A stretch of 64,000 bases of DNA from assembly GCF_007655255.1 (NCBI RefSeq), contig NZ_VMYE01000003.1, positions 62,001 to 126,000 of the forward strand, given 5' to 3'. The number at the start of each line of letters is the position of its first letter. The stretch's first letter is position 1. Made by a program: the position numbers and the translations under genes. Below, one piece after another: positions 42,688 to 50,909 of the stretch. The notes below the pieces were generated by a model that saw only the letters and a list, made by a program, of their open reading frames with translations, was not told where the DNA came from and ran no database searches. The stretch is from Extensimonas perlucida (GTDB taxonomy: Bacteria > Pseudomonadota > Gammaproteobacteria > Burkholderiales > Burkholderiaceae_C).

Positions 42688-43115
42688 CAGAAAGAAAAAT
42701 CTTTGAAGACGTCGGGCATTTCGCCCTGCATGGCCTGCGCTTCCTGCGCGTCGTAGCTGGCCTTGTCCCAGAGCTCGAAGTAGCTGCCCATGCCGAGCAG
42801 GATGGACTCCTTGCTGATGCCGGCCGCCGCACGCAGCTCGGGCGAAATCAGCACGCGGCCCGTGGCGTCCATTTCCACGTCCATCGCGTTGCCCAGGAAG
42901 ATGCGCTTCCACCACTGCGCCGACATGGGCAGCTGGGCGATGCGCTCGCGGAATTTTTCCCACTCGGGCCGCGGGAACACCATCAGGCAGCCATGCGGGT
43001 GCTTGGTGATCGTGAGCTGACCAGCCGCCGTCGCGAGCAGGACGTCGCGGTGCCGGGTCGGCACGGACAGCCGCCCCTTGGCATCGAGGCTCAGCGACGA
43101 GGCACCCTGGAACAC
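42687..43115 (-). CDS. mraZ: Transcriptional regulator MraZ
   Basis: The 142-residue AbrB-like protein binds its own promoter and controls the dcw cluster. It has two swapped-hairpin domains, [20 protein letters not shown] and [23 protein letters not shown] 43115 (MFQGASS) is chosen because family members start there and GGGGA precedes it. A longer frame to 43151 would reach into the leader. Confidence 0.93.
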   Translation of the reverse strand: MFQGASSLSLDAKGRLSVPTRHRDVLLATAAGQLTITKHPHGCLMVFPRPEWEKFRERIAQLPMSAQWWKRIFLGNAMDVEMDATGRVLISPELRAAAGISKESILLGMGSYFELWDKASYDAQEAQAMQGEMPDVFKDFSF

Positions 43116-43166
43116 GACGAAGATTCCCCAGCTTGGTTGAAGCCACCGCACCCCGGAAATCGGAGT

Positions 43167-43206
43167 TTTATGGCACTTTTCACCACTTCATTGCACTTTT
43201 TTGCAC
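43167..43206 (-). promoter_or_regulatory. MraZ operator: four GTG repeats with a 10-bp period
   Basis: On the minus strand the units are GTGCAAAAAA, GTGCAATGAA, GTGGTGAAAA and GTGCCATAAA, phased exactly 10 bases apart (CAC at 43174, 43184, 43194 and 43204 on the + strand). MraZ in other bacteria binds short direct repeats with this spacing ahead of mraZ. The array starts about 50 bases upstream of the GTG start, which suits autoregulation of the dcw promoter. Confidence 0.75.
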
Positions 43207-43383
43207 TGTAGCAGGAAAAGCCAACCGCGCAAGGGCTCTTGCGGGATTTTTTTGTAATGAAATCAAGGACTTATCCGCCAAACGCAAACGACGGAAAAAG
43301 GAAAACCATTGCTGTATAAGCACTTAGCGCAGGCTTTGAACGTGGCACATGCAGAGAAGGGAACGGCCTCGAGGCCGACCCAG

Positions 43384-43552
43384 CTAGGAGCCTGTCGGGC
43401 TTTGGGCGTCGAAAGCGAGAATGCGCCCCAGCGAGGCCAGTTTTTGTCGGATTCGCCGCCCCATAGTGGTGCTATGGGGCAAGAAGCCGGCAAAAAATGG
43501 GCCGCTGCGGCGCATTCGCAGCCGACGATTCCAAAATCCGACAGGCTCCTAG
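43384..43552 (+). mobile_element. 169-bp MITE-like element, copy B (between hslU and mraZ)
   Basis: It has the same length and the same CTAG-bounded inverted ends as the murD copy, here in the opposite orientation. The frame is open through the copy and gives almost the same 55 residues ([17 protein letters not shown] at the start, SDRLL near the end). No ribosome binding site or start codon makes this a likely gene. The rest of the 520-base hslU-mraZ gap holds the MraZ operator and no other gene. Confidence 0.9.
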
Positions 43553-43635
43553 CAGGCATGGTGGGCAGCGCACCGCGGCGCCGTGCTCGGCGCGCAAGCC
43601 CAGGGACATCTGGGCCGCGCACGCGGTTGGCTTGC

Positions 43636-44952
43636 TCAGAGGATGTAGCGCGACAGGTCTTCGTTCTGGCTCAGGCTTTGCAGCCGCGCATCGACGTAGG
43701 CGGCGTCTATGGTCACGGTCTGACCTGCGAGGCGCGTGGCCTCGAAGCTGATTTCGTCGAGCAGCCGCTCGAGCACCGTGGCCAGGCGGCGCGCGCCGAT
43801 GTTTTCGGTGCGCTCGTTGACCTCGAAGGCGATATGCGCGAGGCGCGTGATGCCTTCGGACAAGAACTCCAGCCGCACGCCCTCGGTGGCGAGCAGCGCC
43901 TGATACTGCTTGACCAGACTGGCATGCGTCTGCGTGAGGATGGCCTCGAAGTCCTGCACCGAGAGCGATTCGAGCTCGACGCGGATCGGAAAGCGCCCCT
44001 GCAGCTCAGGAATCAAGTCGCTCGGCTTGGCCAGGTGGAACGCGCCCGAGGCGATGAACAGGATGTGGTCGGTCTTGACCATGCCGTACTTGGTGGACAC
44101 CGCAGTGCCCTCGACGAGCGGCAGCAAGTCGCGCTGCACGCCCTGGCGAGAGACGTCGGCGCCGCTCGTTTCCTGGCGCGCGGCAACCTTGTCGATCTCG
44201 TCGATGAAGACGATGCCGTTTTGCTCGGCATTGGCGAGCGCGCGCGTGCGGATTTCCTCCTCGTTGACGCGCTTGGCCGCCTCCTCCTCGGTCAGCAGCT
44301 TGCGCGCTTCGGCGATCTTGAGGCGGCGCGAGCGGCGCTTGTCCTGGCCGAGCTGGCTGAACATGCCGCGCAGTTGCTCGGCCATTTCCTCCATGCCGGC
44401 CGGGCCCATGATTTCGAGCGTGGGCCGGCTCTCGGCCAGCTCGATGTCGATGTCCTTGTCGTCGAGCAGGCCCTCGCGCAGCTTCTTGCGAAACACCTGG
44501 CGCGCGGTGCTGTCGGCGGGCTCGGCGCCGGTGCGCGCGGGCGGAATCAGCACGTCGAGTATGCGTTCCTCGGCGGCGTCTTCGGCCAGCGTGCGCACCT
44601 TGCGCATTTCGGCTTCGCGCATCTGCTTGACGGCGACCTCGGCGAGGTCGCGCACGATGCTGTCCACGTCCTTGCCCACATAGCCGACTTCAGTGAACTT
44701 GGTCGCCTCGACCTTGATGAACGGCGCGTCGGCCAGGCGCGCGAGGCGCCGCGCGATCTCGGTCTTGCCCACGCCCGTGGGGCCGATCATGAGGATGTTC
44801 TTGGGCGTGATCTCCTGGCGCAGGCCCGCATCGACCTGCTGGCGGCGCCAGCGGTTACGCAGCGCGATCGCCACGGCGCGCTTGGCCGCCGCCTGGCCGA
44901 CGATGTGGCGGTCAAGCTCGGAGACGATTTCCTGGGGGGTCATGGACGACAT
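43636..44952 (-). CDS. hslU: ATP-dependent protease ATPase subunit HslU
   Basis: The 438-residue AAA+ unfoldase caps the HslV peptidase. Walker A is [15 protein letters not shown], the pore loop is in [12 protein letters not shown], Walker B is [10 protein letters not shown], and the intermediate domain lies between. The C-terminal YIL tail that inserts into HslV is present (LSRYIL). It follows hslV by 85 bases containing a dispersed repeat. Confidence 0.96.
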   Translation of the reverse strand: MSSMTPQEIVSELDRHIVGQAAAKRAVAIALRNRWRRQQVDAGLRQEITPKNILMIGPTGVGKTEIARRLARLADAPFIKVEATKFTEVGYVGKDVDSIVRDLAEVAVKQMREAEMRKVRTLAEDAAEERILDVLIPPARTGAEPADSTARQVFRKKLREGLLDDKDIDIELAESRPTLEIMGPAGMEEMAEQLRGMFSQLGQDKRRSRRLKIAEARKLLTEEEAAKRVNEEEIRTRALANAEQNGIVFIDEIDKVAARQETSGADVSRQGVQRDLLPLVEGTAVSTKYGMVKTDHILFIASGAFHLAKPSDLIPELQGRFPIRVELESLSVQDFEAILTQTHASLVKQYQALLATEGVRLEFLSEGITRLAHIAFEVNERTENIGARRLATVLERLLDEISFEATRLAGQTVTIDAAYVDARLQSLSQNEDLSRYIL

Positions 44953-44960
44953 GGTATTTG

Positions 44961-45010
44961 CATCAAAAGCGCCACAAGTGCTTATGTATCAAGCGCTAGC
45001 AGCTATCAAA
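44961..45010 (-). repeat. Dispersed ~45-bp motif between hslV and hslU
   Basis: The minus strand reads TTTGATAGCTGCTAGCGCTT, then ATAAGCACTTGTGGCGCTTT. It is one of the clearer intergenic copies. Confidence 0.65.
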
Positions 45011-45037
45011 TTCAAAGCTTGCAGGAAGCCGACAGAC

Positions 45038-45601
45038 TCACAGCGTCTCTATCGTGTGGTGCATGTTGGTGTAGATGCACAGCTCCCCGGCGATCTCCAG
45101 CGATTTTTTTACGACCTCGTGCGCGGGCAGCTCGGTGTGGTCGAGCAAGGCCTTGGCCGCCGACTGCGCGTAGGCACCACCCGAGCCTATCGCGACGATG
45201 CCATGCTCGGGCTCGAGCACGTCGCCGTTGCCCGTGATGATCAGCGAGGCCTCGCGGTCGGCCACGGCCAGCATGGCTTCGAGGCGGCGCAGCACGCGGT
45301 CGGTGCGCCAGTCTTTGGTGAGCTCGATCGCGGCGCGCACCAGGTGGCCCTGGTGTTTTTCGAGCTTGGCCTCGAAGCGCTCGAACAGCGTAAAGGCATC
45401 GGCCGTGGCCCCGGCAAAGCCCGCGAGCACCTTGCCGTGGTGCAGCTTGCGCACCTTGCGCGCCGTGCCTTTGACGACGATGTTGCCCAGCGTGACCTGG
45501 CCGTCGCCGCCCAGGGCAACCTGCACGCCATCGGCGGTTTGGCGGCGCACGCACAAGATGGTGGTGCCGTGAAAGGTGGGAAATTCGGTCGGTGCTTGCA
45601 T
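45038..45601 (-). CDS. hslV: ATP-dependent protease proteolytic subunit HslV
   Basis: The 187-residue threonine peptidase is related to the proteasome beta subunit. The catalytic Thr lies in [10 protein letters not shown], at about residue 13, so the first 12 residues are probably a propeptide removed on maturation, whereas E. coli HslV has only Met before the Thr. [13 protein letters not shown] and [15 protein letters not shown] are signatures. The start at ATG 45601 has no strong ribosome binding site. Confidence 0.94.
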   Translation of the reverse strand: MQAPTEFPTFHGTTILCVRRQTADGVQVALGGDGQVTLGNIVVKGTARKVRKLHHGKVLAGFAGATADAFTLFERFEAKLEKHQGHLVRAAIELTKDWRTDRVLRRLEAMLAVADREASLIITGNGDVLEPEHGIVAIGSGGAYAQSAAKALLDHTELPAHEVVKKSLEIAGELCIYTNMHHTIETL

Positions 45602-45610
45602 AGCTGCGTC

Positions 45611-45638
45611 AGATGGGGCCGTGGCGCCCGTATGCAAG
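45611..45638 (-). promoter_or_regulatory. Candidate sigma-32 (heat-shock) promoter of hslVU
   Basis: On the minus strand CTTGCAT is followed after 13 bases by CCCCATCT, close to the RpoH consensus (CTTGAAA and CCCCATNT). It lies about 10 bases before the hslV ATG, so the transcript would be nearly leaderless if both calls are right. Confidence 0.5.
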
Positions 45639-45674
45639 CCTCGGGGAGCCATCGCAGCCCCCCCGCCCCATGGC

Positions 45675-47444
45675 TCACTTTTTGCGCACCACCACCCAGG
45701 CATGTTCATTGATGCCGAGCACGTTGAACAAAATGGCCACCAGCCGGTGCAGCTTGTCGAACTGCAGCTGCTGGCCCCTGGCCTGTTGCTCGGCGGCCCA
45801 GTTGAGCAGCGTGCCGGCGGCCGCAAAGTCCGTGCGGATCAGGTGCTCGCAATCGATCACCAAGGGCTCGCCGGGGCGCAGGTGCGCCTCCAGTGGTGGC
45901 AGCAGAGCACTGCAGTCGCCCTCGATCTGGCCACTGAGCGTGGGCACGGTATCCGCCTCCATCGACGCCGAGGGCGACAAGGTGGCGGCGCCGCCCGCGA
46001 GCATGCCCTGTGGGAGCAAGGCCTCATGCTGCTGGGCCGCAGCGTCTGCTGCGTGCGGCTCTTCGCCATCGATACAGCTGCAGTGCGGGGGCTCCCATGC
46101 GGGCGGGGAGACTTCGTAGGTGACGCAATAGTCGAGCGCCGCGAGCTCGAACTCGTCCACGCGCCCCATGAGCCGCAGGCAGGCCATGCGCAGCAACCAC
46201 CAGTCCGCGGGTGTGCTGCGCTCGCCCGAAGGCGTTTTGTCGGCCAGCAGCGCATGCAACACCTGCGCGTGCGCAAACACCAGCTGCACGGTGCGGTCTT
46301 CGGCCCAGCGGCTGAACAGCGCCGTCAGCTGCGGCACAGCCTCGGGTTCGATCGCGGCCAGGCGCGCCCAATTCAGCGTCCAGGGTGGTGCCGCGCGTTC
46401 GAGCGCCGCACGCAGCGCCACCAGCGACGCCGCCGTGAACGTGGGCGGGGCGTTCCAGCCAAAGCTGCGGTGCGCGGCCGCACCGATACCATCGGCGGCA
46501 CCCGCGATGCCGGGCTGGCCCAGCTGCTCAGGCAAGGAGACCCACAGCGGCGCGGAGCGCCCGAAGCGGGCCGCGAAGTCGATCGCCAGCGCGTCGAAGC
46601 GTTCCGCCTGCCCGGTCGCACGGTACAGGTCGAACAAGGCCAGCCAGAACTCCTCCTGCACTGCAGGCTCGGCCTGCTGGCTCAGCGCCAACGCCTCCTG
46701 CAGCGCTTTTTCTGCGCCGGCAAAATCCGCTTGGGCGAAGCGGATCGCCGCCTCTTCCAATTCAGGGGCATGCACGAATTTCTCCGGTTCCACCTCGGCA
46801 GGCCGTGGCTCTGGCACCGCAGGTGGGTGTGGGATGGTGCCATCGAACGCGGCTTGCGCCGCCTCCAGCGCAGCGGGCGCCAGCGCCGCCGGCGCGCCGG
46901 GCATCTCAGGTGGCTGCAGCGCTACAACGGGCGACCCAGAAACCCCGGAAGATTCCACAGGCACTGGCGGCAGGCTGACAGCCTCGGTGGGCGCAAAGGC
47001 ACGCACCGTCGTGTCGCCGGGCGGCTGCGATGTCTTCCAGTCGGCGGCCTCCATCGGTCGGACAGGCCGCGCCGCGCGGGCTGACCCCTTCCACCACTGC
47101 TGCGACATCTGCGCTTCGATTTCATCGATCTTTTGCAGCGTGGCGGCGCGTTCGCCCGGCGAGTTCAGCTCGCTCAGACAGGAGGGGTCTGCAGCGTGCT
47201 CTTCATTGCGCTGCGGCTGCTGCATACCGCGCTGGCGCAGCTGGCGCAGCTGCGCGAACTCGCGGCGCCGCACGAAATCATTGCGCCGTTTGCGCTCCAT
47301 CAGCTCCTTGAGCGCCTCCTTGCTGAACTGACTCTCACGTTCAACTGCCAGGGTGTCGAGCGCAGACCAATCTACGGTCGGGTTGCGCACGAAGCGCACC
47401 ACCTTGGACAGCAGGCCCCCGCGAGAGGATTCTTCCTTGCTCAT
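45675..47444 (-). CDS. STAS-domain protein of unknown function
   Basis: The 589-residue protein has a basic N-terminus ([18 protein letters not shown], then a charged [20 protein letters not shown] region), a Pro/Ala/Glu-rich linker and a helical TPR-like middle (around [20 protein letters not shown]). A C-terminal STAS-like domain of about 80 residues follows ([20 protein letters not shown] to AWVVVRKK). No enzyme motif was seen. STAS domains act in partner-switching and as sensors; what this one binds is unknown. It sits between dksA and hslV on the same strand. Confidence 0.75.
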   Translation of the reverse strand: MSKEESSRGGLLSKVVRFVRNPTVDWSALDTLAVERESQFSKEALKELMERKRRNDFVRRREFAQLRQLRQRGMQQPQRNEEHAADPSCLSELNSPGERAATLQKIDEIEAQMSQQWWKGSARAARPVRPMEAADWKTSQPPGDTTVRAFAPTEAVSLPPVPVESSGVSGSPVVALQPPEMPGAPAALAPAALEAAQAAFDGTIPHPPAVPEPRPAEVEPEKFVHAPELEEAAIRFAQADFAGAEKALQEALALSQQAEPAVQEEFWLALFDLYRATGQAERFDALAIDFAARFGRSAPLWVSLPEQLGQPGIAGAADGIGAAAHRSFGWNAPPTFTAASLVALRAALERAAPPWTLNWARLAAIEPEAVPQLTALFSRWAEDRTVQLVFAHAQVLHALLADKTPSGERSTPADWWLLRMACLRLMGRVDEFELAALDYCVTYEVSPPAWEPPHCSCIDGEEPHAADAAAQQHEALLPQGMLAGGAATLSPSASMEADTVPTLSGQIEGDCSALLPPLEAHLRPGEPLVIDCEHLIRTDFAAAGTLLNWAAEQQARGQQLQFDKLHRLVAILFNVLGINEHAWVVVRKK

Positions 47445-47488
47445 GATTCTGGCTAGCCCGTGGCGGTGCGCTTCGTCGCCTCTGGCCC

Positions 47489-47986
47489 TCAGTCGCCGAA
47501 CAGCTTTTGCTTGAGTTCGCGGCGCTGCTGCGCCTCGAGCGACAAGGTGGCCGTGGGGCGCGCGAGCAAACGGGCCACGCCTATGGGTTCGCCGGTTTCA
47601 TCGCAGTAACCGTAGTCGCCCGAATCGATGCGTGCGAGCGACTGGTCGATCTTCTTGAGCAGCTTGCGCTCGCGGTCGCGCGTGCGCAACTCGAGCGCGT
47701 GCTCTTCTTCGATGGTGGCGCGGTCTGCCGGATCGGGCACCACCACCGTGTCTTCACGCAGGTGCTCGGTGGTCTCACCCGCGCTTTGCAGGATTTCCTG
47801 CTTGAGCTGCAAAAGCTTGTGGCGGAAGAATGCCCGCTGCTTTTCGTTCATGTATTCGCTGTCGGGCATGGCGAGCACTTCGGCGTCGCTCAACTCCTCG
47901 GCCGACTTGGTTTTCCAATGGTCGGCGAGCTTGGGGTTTTTCTTCACGAGAACGGGTTTGGGCTGCACGGATGCGGTACTGGACAT
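47489..47986 (-). CDS. dksA: RNA polymerase-binding factor DksA, zinc-cysteine-poor form
   Basis: The 165-residue protein binds the RNA polymerase secondary channel and works with ppGpp. The coiled-coil region (NEKQRAFFRHKLLQLKQEIL) and the DPADRATIEEE tip, with its Asp pair, are present. The C-terminal zinc finger normally has four Cys. Here only the first remains (YGYCDETGEPIGVARLLARP), and the other three are replaced, as in the zinc-independent DksA variants. ATG 47986 is used; a longer in-frame start at 48070 is unsupported. Confidence 0.93.
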   Translation of the reverse strand: MSSTASVQPKPVLVKKNPKLADHWKTKSAEELSDAEVLAMPDSEYMNEKQRAFFRHKLLQLKQEILQSAGETTEHLREDTVVVPDPADRATIEEEHALELRTRDRERKLLKKIDQSLARIDSGDYGYCDETGEPIGVARLLARPTATLSLEAQQRRELKQKLFGD

Positions 47987-48301
47987 GGTCGTAAAACTGG
48001 CAAAGACGGCGGCGGAGCGGGCTAAGAGGTCATTCTGCTGGGTGGCGCAGGGGCGCAAGGCAAGTGCCATGCCCCCCCAGGATACTGCCGGACTTTGGGC
48101 AGGTCAGCGCTTAGGACTTAGGAAATGGACTCCTGTCTCCTTGCTGTCGGTGGGGTGGAGCGAGCCGGGCCGACCCATGGGGCTGCCAGACAGTCAGATT
48201 GCATGCGGGCTTGCATTCAACGGGGCGCGATTGTATAGAGGCGCGCGCATTGTGGGCATGCCCTTGGCAAGAATGAAACACCCCCACGCAACACCCGCAT
48301 T
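47987..48301. other. Intergenic region upstream of dksA
   Basis: This 315-base stretch between the COG0523 GTPase stop and dksA holds no convincing gene. It must contain the dksA promoter. No strong operator or terminator was recognised. Confidence 0.5.
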
Positions 48302-49360
48302 TCACGCCAGGCTTTGCTCCAGCCCCTGGCGCAAGATGTCCTGCGGCAAGTCTATGCCTATGAACACCATCTTGCTCGTGCGCGGCTCGCCCGGCGCCCA
48401 CTGCGGCCCCAAGTCGCTGCCCATGAGCTGGTGCACGCCCTGGAATATCACCTTGCGATCGGTCCCCAGCATGTGCAGCACCCCTTTGTAGCGCAGCATG
48501 CGCGGGCCGTAGATGTTGACCACGGCACCGAGGAAGTCCTCCAGCTTGGCCGGATCGAACGGCCGCTCGGCACGGTAAACGAAGCTCTTGACGTCGTCGT
48601 CATGGTGGTGGTGGCGCCCGCCATGCCCGTGCGAGGGATGGTCGCAATGCGCACCGTGCTCGTGCTCGTGCTCGTGCTCGTGGTGCGCGTGCGCGTCGCC
48701 CTCTTCCTTGAGGAAGTCGGGGTCTATGTCGAGCTTGGCGCTGAGGTTGAAGCCGCGCAGGTCCAGCACCTCGTCGATCGGCACCTGCCCGAAGTGCACC
48801 GCCTTGATCGGCGCGCGCGGGTTCATGTGTTTGAGCCGGTGGATCAGCGCCTCGGTGTCCTCGGCGCTCACGAGGTCGGTCTTGGAGAGGAAGATCTGAT
48901 CGGCAAAGCCCACCTGGCGCCGCGCCTCCTGGCGGTCGTCGAGCTGCTGCTGGGCGTGCTTGGCATCGACCAGCGTGATGATCGAGTCGAGCAAGTAGCT
49001 CTGGGCGACCTCGTCGTCCATGAAAAAGGTCTGCGCCACGGGGCCGGGGTCGGCCAGGCCCGTGGTCTCGATCACGACGCGGTCGAAGTCGAGCAGGCCC
49101 TTGCGCTTCTTGGCGGCCAGCAGCTGCAACGAGGCACGCAGGTCTTCCCGGATGGTGCAGCAGATGCAGCCGTTGCTCATCTGCACGATCTGCTCCTCGG
49201 ACTGGGTCACGAGGATGTCGTTGTCGATGTTTTCCTCGCCGAACTCGTTTTCGATCACGGCGATTTTCTGGCCATGGGCCTCCGTGAGCAAGCGCTTGAG
49301 CAAGGTGGTTTTGCCCGACCCCAGAAAGCCGGTCAGGATGGTCGCGGGAATGAGGGACAT
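48302..49360 (-). CDS. COG0523 / CobW-family GTPase (putative metallochaperone)
   Basis: The 352-residue G3E GTPase has Walker A TGFLGSGKTTLLKR, the metal-binding CxCC motif in NGCICCTIRED, and SKTDL as the base-recognition motif. The stretch between the G domain and the C-terminal CobW_C domain is rich in His, Asp and Glu (for example HEHEHEHEHGAHCDHPSHGH), which suggests Zn, Co or Ni binding. Which metal enzyme it serves is unknown. No Zur box was recognised. Confidence 0.88.
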   Translation of the reverse strand: MSLIPATILTGFLGSGKTTLLKRLLTEAHGQKIAVIENEFGEENIDNDILVTQSEEQIVQMSNGCICCTIREDLRASLQLLAAKKRKGLLDFDRVVIETTGLADPGPVAQTFFMDDEVAQSYLLDSIITLVDAKHAQQQLDDRQEARRQVGFADQIFLSKTDLVSAEDTEALIHRLKHMNPRAPIKAVHFGQVPIDEVLDLRGFNLSAKLDIDPDFLKEEGDAHAHHEHEHEHEHGAHCDHPSHGHGGRHHHHDDDVKSFVYRAERPFDPAKLEDFLGAVVNIYGPRMLRYKGVLHMLGTDRKVIFQGVHQLMGSDLGPQWAPGEPRTSKMVFIGIDLPQDILRQGLEQSLA

Positions 49361-49470
49361 GGGCTTGCTTTCTCCAAAAGCGTGCTTTCTCTAAAAACCA
49401 GGGTGCGGCACGCGCCACCGTGCCTGCGCCCGAAACGGGCAAGTGTAGTCCCGCAATCCTCTGCGTGCGC

Positions 49471-50697
49471 TCAAGCCTTGCGCATCACCACCAGCCCCTT
49501 GAGGTACTCGCCCTCGGGGAAGGCCAGCGTCATCGGGTGGTCGGGCGCGCCGCCCAGGCGCTCGAGGATGTAGGCATCGACACCCGCGTCGGCGCCGGCC
49601 GAGGCAACGATCTTGTGGAACAAGTCGGCGCTGATGCCGCCCGAGCACGAAAAGGTGAACAGCACCCCGCCCGGCGCAAGCAGCTGCAGCGCGAGGCGGT
49701 TGATGTCCTTGTAGGCGCGCGCGGCGCGCTCGGCGTGGGCAACGGTGGGCGCGAGCTTGGGCGGGTCGAGCACGATGGCGTCGAAGCGCTCGCCCCGTTG
49801 CAGGAACTCGCGCAGCGCGGCGTTCACGTCGGCGTCGAGGAAATGCGCCTGGGCCGCGTCCAAACCGTTGAGCTCCACGTGCGCGCGCGCCCGCGTCAGC
49901 GCCGGGGCCGAAGAATCGATGGACCAGACCTGCGCCCCCTGCACGCCTGCCGCGCGCAGGCCCGCGAGCGCGGCCACGGTGAAGCCGCCGGTGTAGCAGT
50001 AGCAGTTGAGCACGCGCGCAAAGCGCAGGCGCTCGGCGTAGTCGGCAAAGCGCCGGCGATTGTCGCGCTGGTCGAGGTAAAACCCCGTCTTGTGCCCTTC
50101 GGCGATGTGCACCGAGAACTGCCAGGCGTGCTCGCGGATGCGCAGCTCGAGCGGCGGCGCAGGCGCCTCGGCACTGGCCGGGCCGCCGCGCAGCCAGCCC
50201 GTCGCGGGCGGCAGCCCTTCGAGCTTGCGCGCGCTCGCGTCCGAGCGCTCGTAGAGTTTGCGCAAGCCCGTGGCGCGCAGCAGCGCGTCGGCCAGCGTCT
50301 GCTTGTGGCGCTCGGCGCCGGCGCTCGTGAACTGCGCGACCAGCGTGTCCGCGTAGCGATCGACGACCATGCCGGGCAGCCCGTCGGATTCGCCATGCAC
50401 CAGGCGCAGGCCTTCGCTTTGAATGCCAAATCGGGCTCTAGCGCTTATGGAACGGGCGCAAGCAGCTTCTAAAAAGGAAGCATCTATGCGCTGCGTCTCG
50501 TCGAAGCTCCAGACGCGGGCGCGGATGCGCGAGTGCGGGCTGAACGCCGCCCAGGCGAGAAACTGCCCCTCGTGCGCAACCACGCGCACCGTCTCGCCGC
50601 TGTCGCCACCGCCGCGCGCGATGGCCGACTCGAAGATCCAGGGGTGGCGGCGCAGCAGCGAGCGCTCTTTGCCGGGGTGCAGGCGGATGGTTTTCAT
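49471..50697 (-). CDS. rlmI: 23S rRNA (cytosine1962-C5)-methyltransferase
   Basis: The 408-residue SAM-dependent enzyme has an N-terminal PUA domain (LHPGKERSLLRRHPWIFESA), an EEHEA-like middle domain and a Rossmann methyltransferase domain with LNCYCYTGGFTVAAL and DPPKLAP. The catalytic Cys is in TFSCSGGISADLF. ATG 50697 (MKTIRLHPG) is chosen. Residues AACARSISARARFG are encoded by a dispersed repeat copy read in frame. Confidence 0.9.
   Translation of the reverse strand: MKTIRLHPGKERSLLRRHPWIFESAIARGGGDSGETVRVVAHEGQFLAWAAFSPHSRIRARVWSFDETQRIDASFLEAACARSISARARFGIQSEGLRLVHGESDGLPGMVVDRYADTLVAQFTSAGAERHKQTLADALLRATGLRKLYERSDASARKLEGLPPATGWLRGGPASAEAPAPPLELRIREHAWQFSVHIAEGHKTGFYLDQRDNRRRFADYAERLRFARVLNCYCYTGGFTVAALAGLRAAGVQGAQVWSIDSSAPALTRARAHVELNGLDAAQAHFLDADVNAALREFLQRGERFDAIVLDPPKLAPTVAHAERAARAYKDINRLALQLLAPGGVLFTFSCSGGISADLFHKIVASAGADAGVDAYILERLGGAPDHPMTLAFPEGEYLKGLVVMRKA
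50425..50475 (-). repeat. Dispersed ~45-bp motif inside rlmI
   Basis: The minus strand reads TTAGAAGCTGCTTGCGC, then CCATAAGCGCTAGAGC. This is one of the best matches to the family, and it encodes LEAACARSISARAR in frame. Confidence 0.7.
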
Positions 50698-50740
50698 GGT
50701 GAGGCTGGCGCGTGCTGCGCCCAATCAGAACTGTGTGGAG

Positions 50741-50909
50741 CTAGGAGCCTGTCGGGCTTTGGAATCGTCGGCGGCGAATGCACCGCAGCGGCCCATTTTT
50801 TACCGACTTCTTGCCCCATAGCACCACTATGGGGCTGCGCATCCGGCAAAAACTGGCCTCGCCGGGGCGCATTCTCGCTTTCGACGCCCAAAGCCCGACA
50901 GGCTCCTAG
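50741..50909 (-). mobile_element. 169-bp MITE-like element, copy C (at the xerC stop codon)
   Basis: It has the same length, ends and orientation as the murD copy, with a few substitutions. The CTAG at 50906-50909 supplies the TAG stop of xerC, so the insertion falls at the last codon without changing the protein. It fills most of the gap between xerC and rlmI. Confidence 0.9.

Noticed and set aside
43219-43252. GC-rich hairpin followed by a run of seven T on the + strand
   Set aside because: No + strand gene precedes it, and on the minus strand the T run becomes an A run before the hairpin, so it is not a terminator for hslU.
43384-43552. The 55-codon open frame in copy B of the 169-bp element as a gene
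   Set aside because: No start codon with a ribosome binding site and no stop-bounded small protein fit; the open frame is noted only as a feature of the element.
48650-48690. Tandem GTGCTC repeats
   Set aside because: They are the coding sequence of the His/Glu-rich metal-binding stretch in the COG0523 GTPase, not a separate repeat element.
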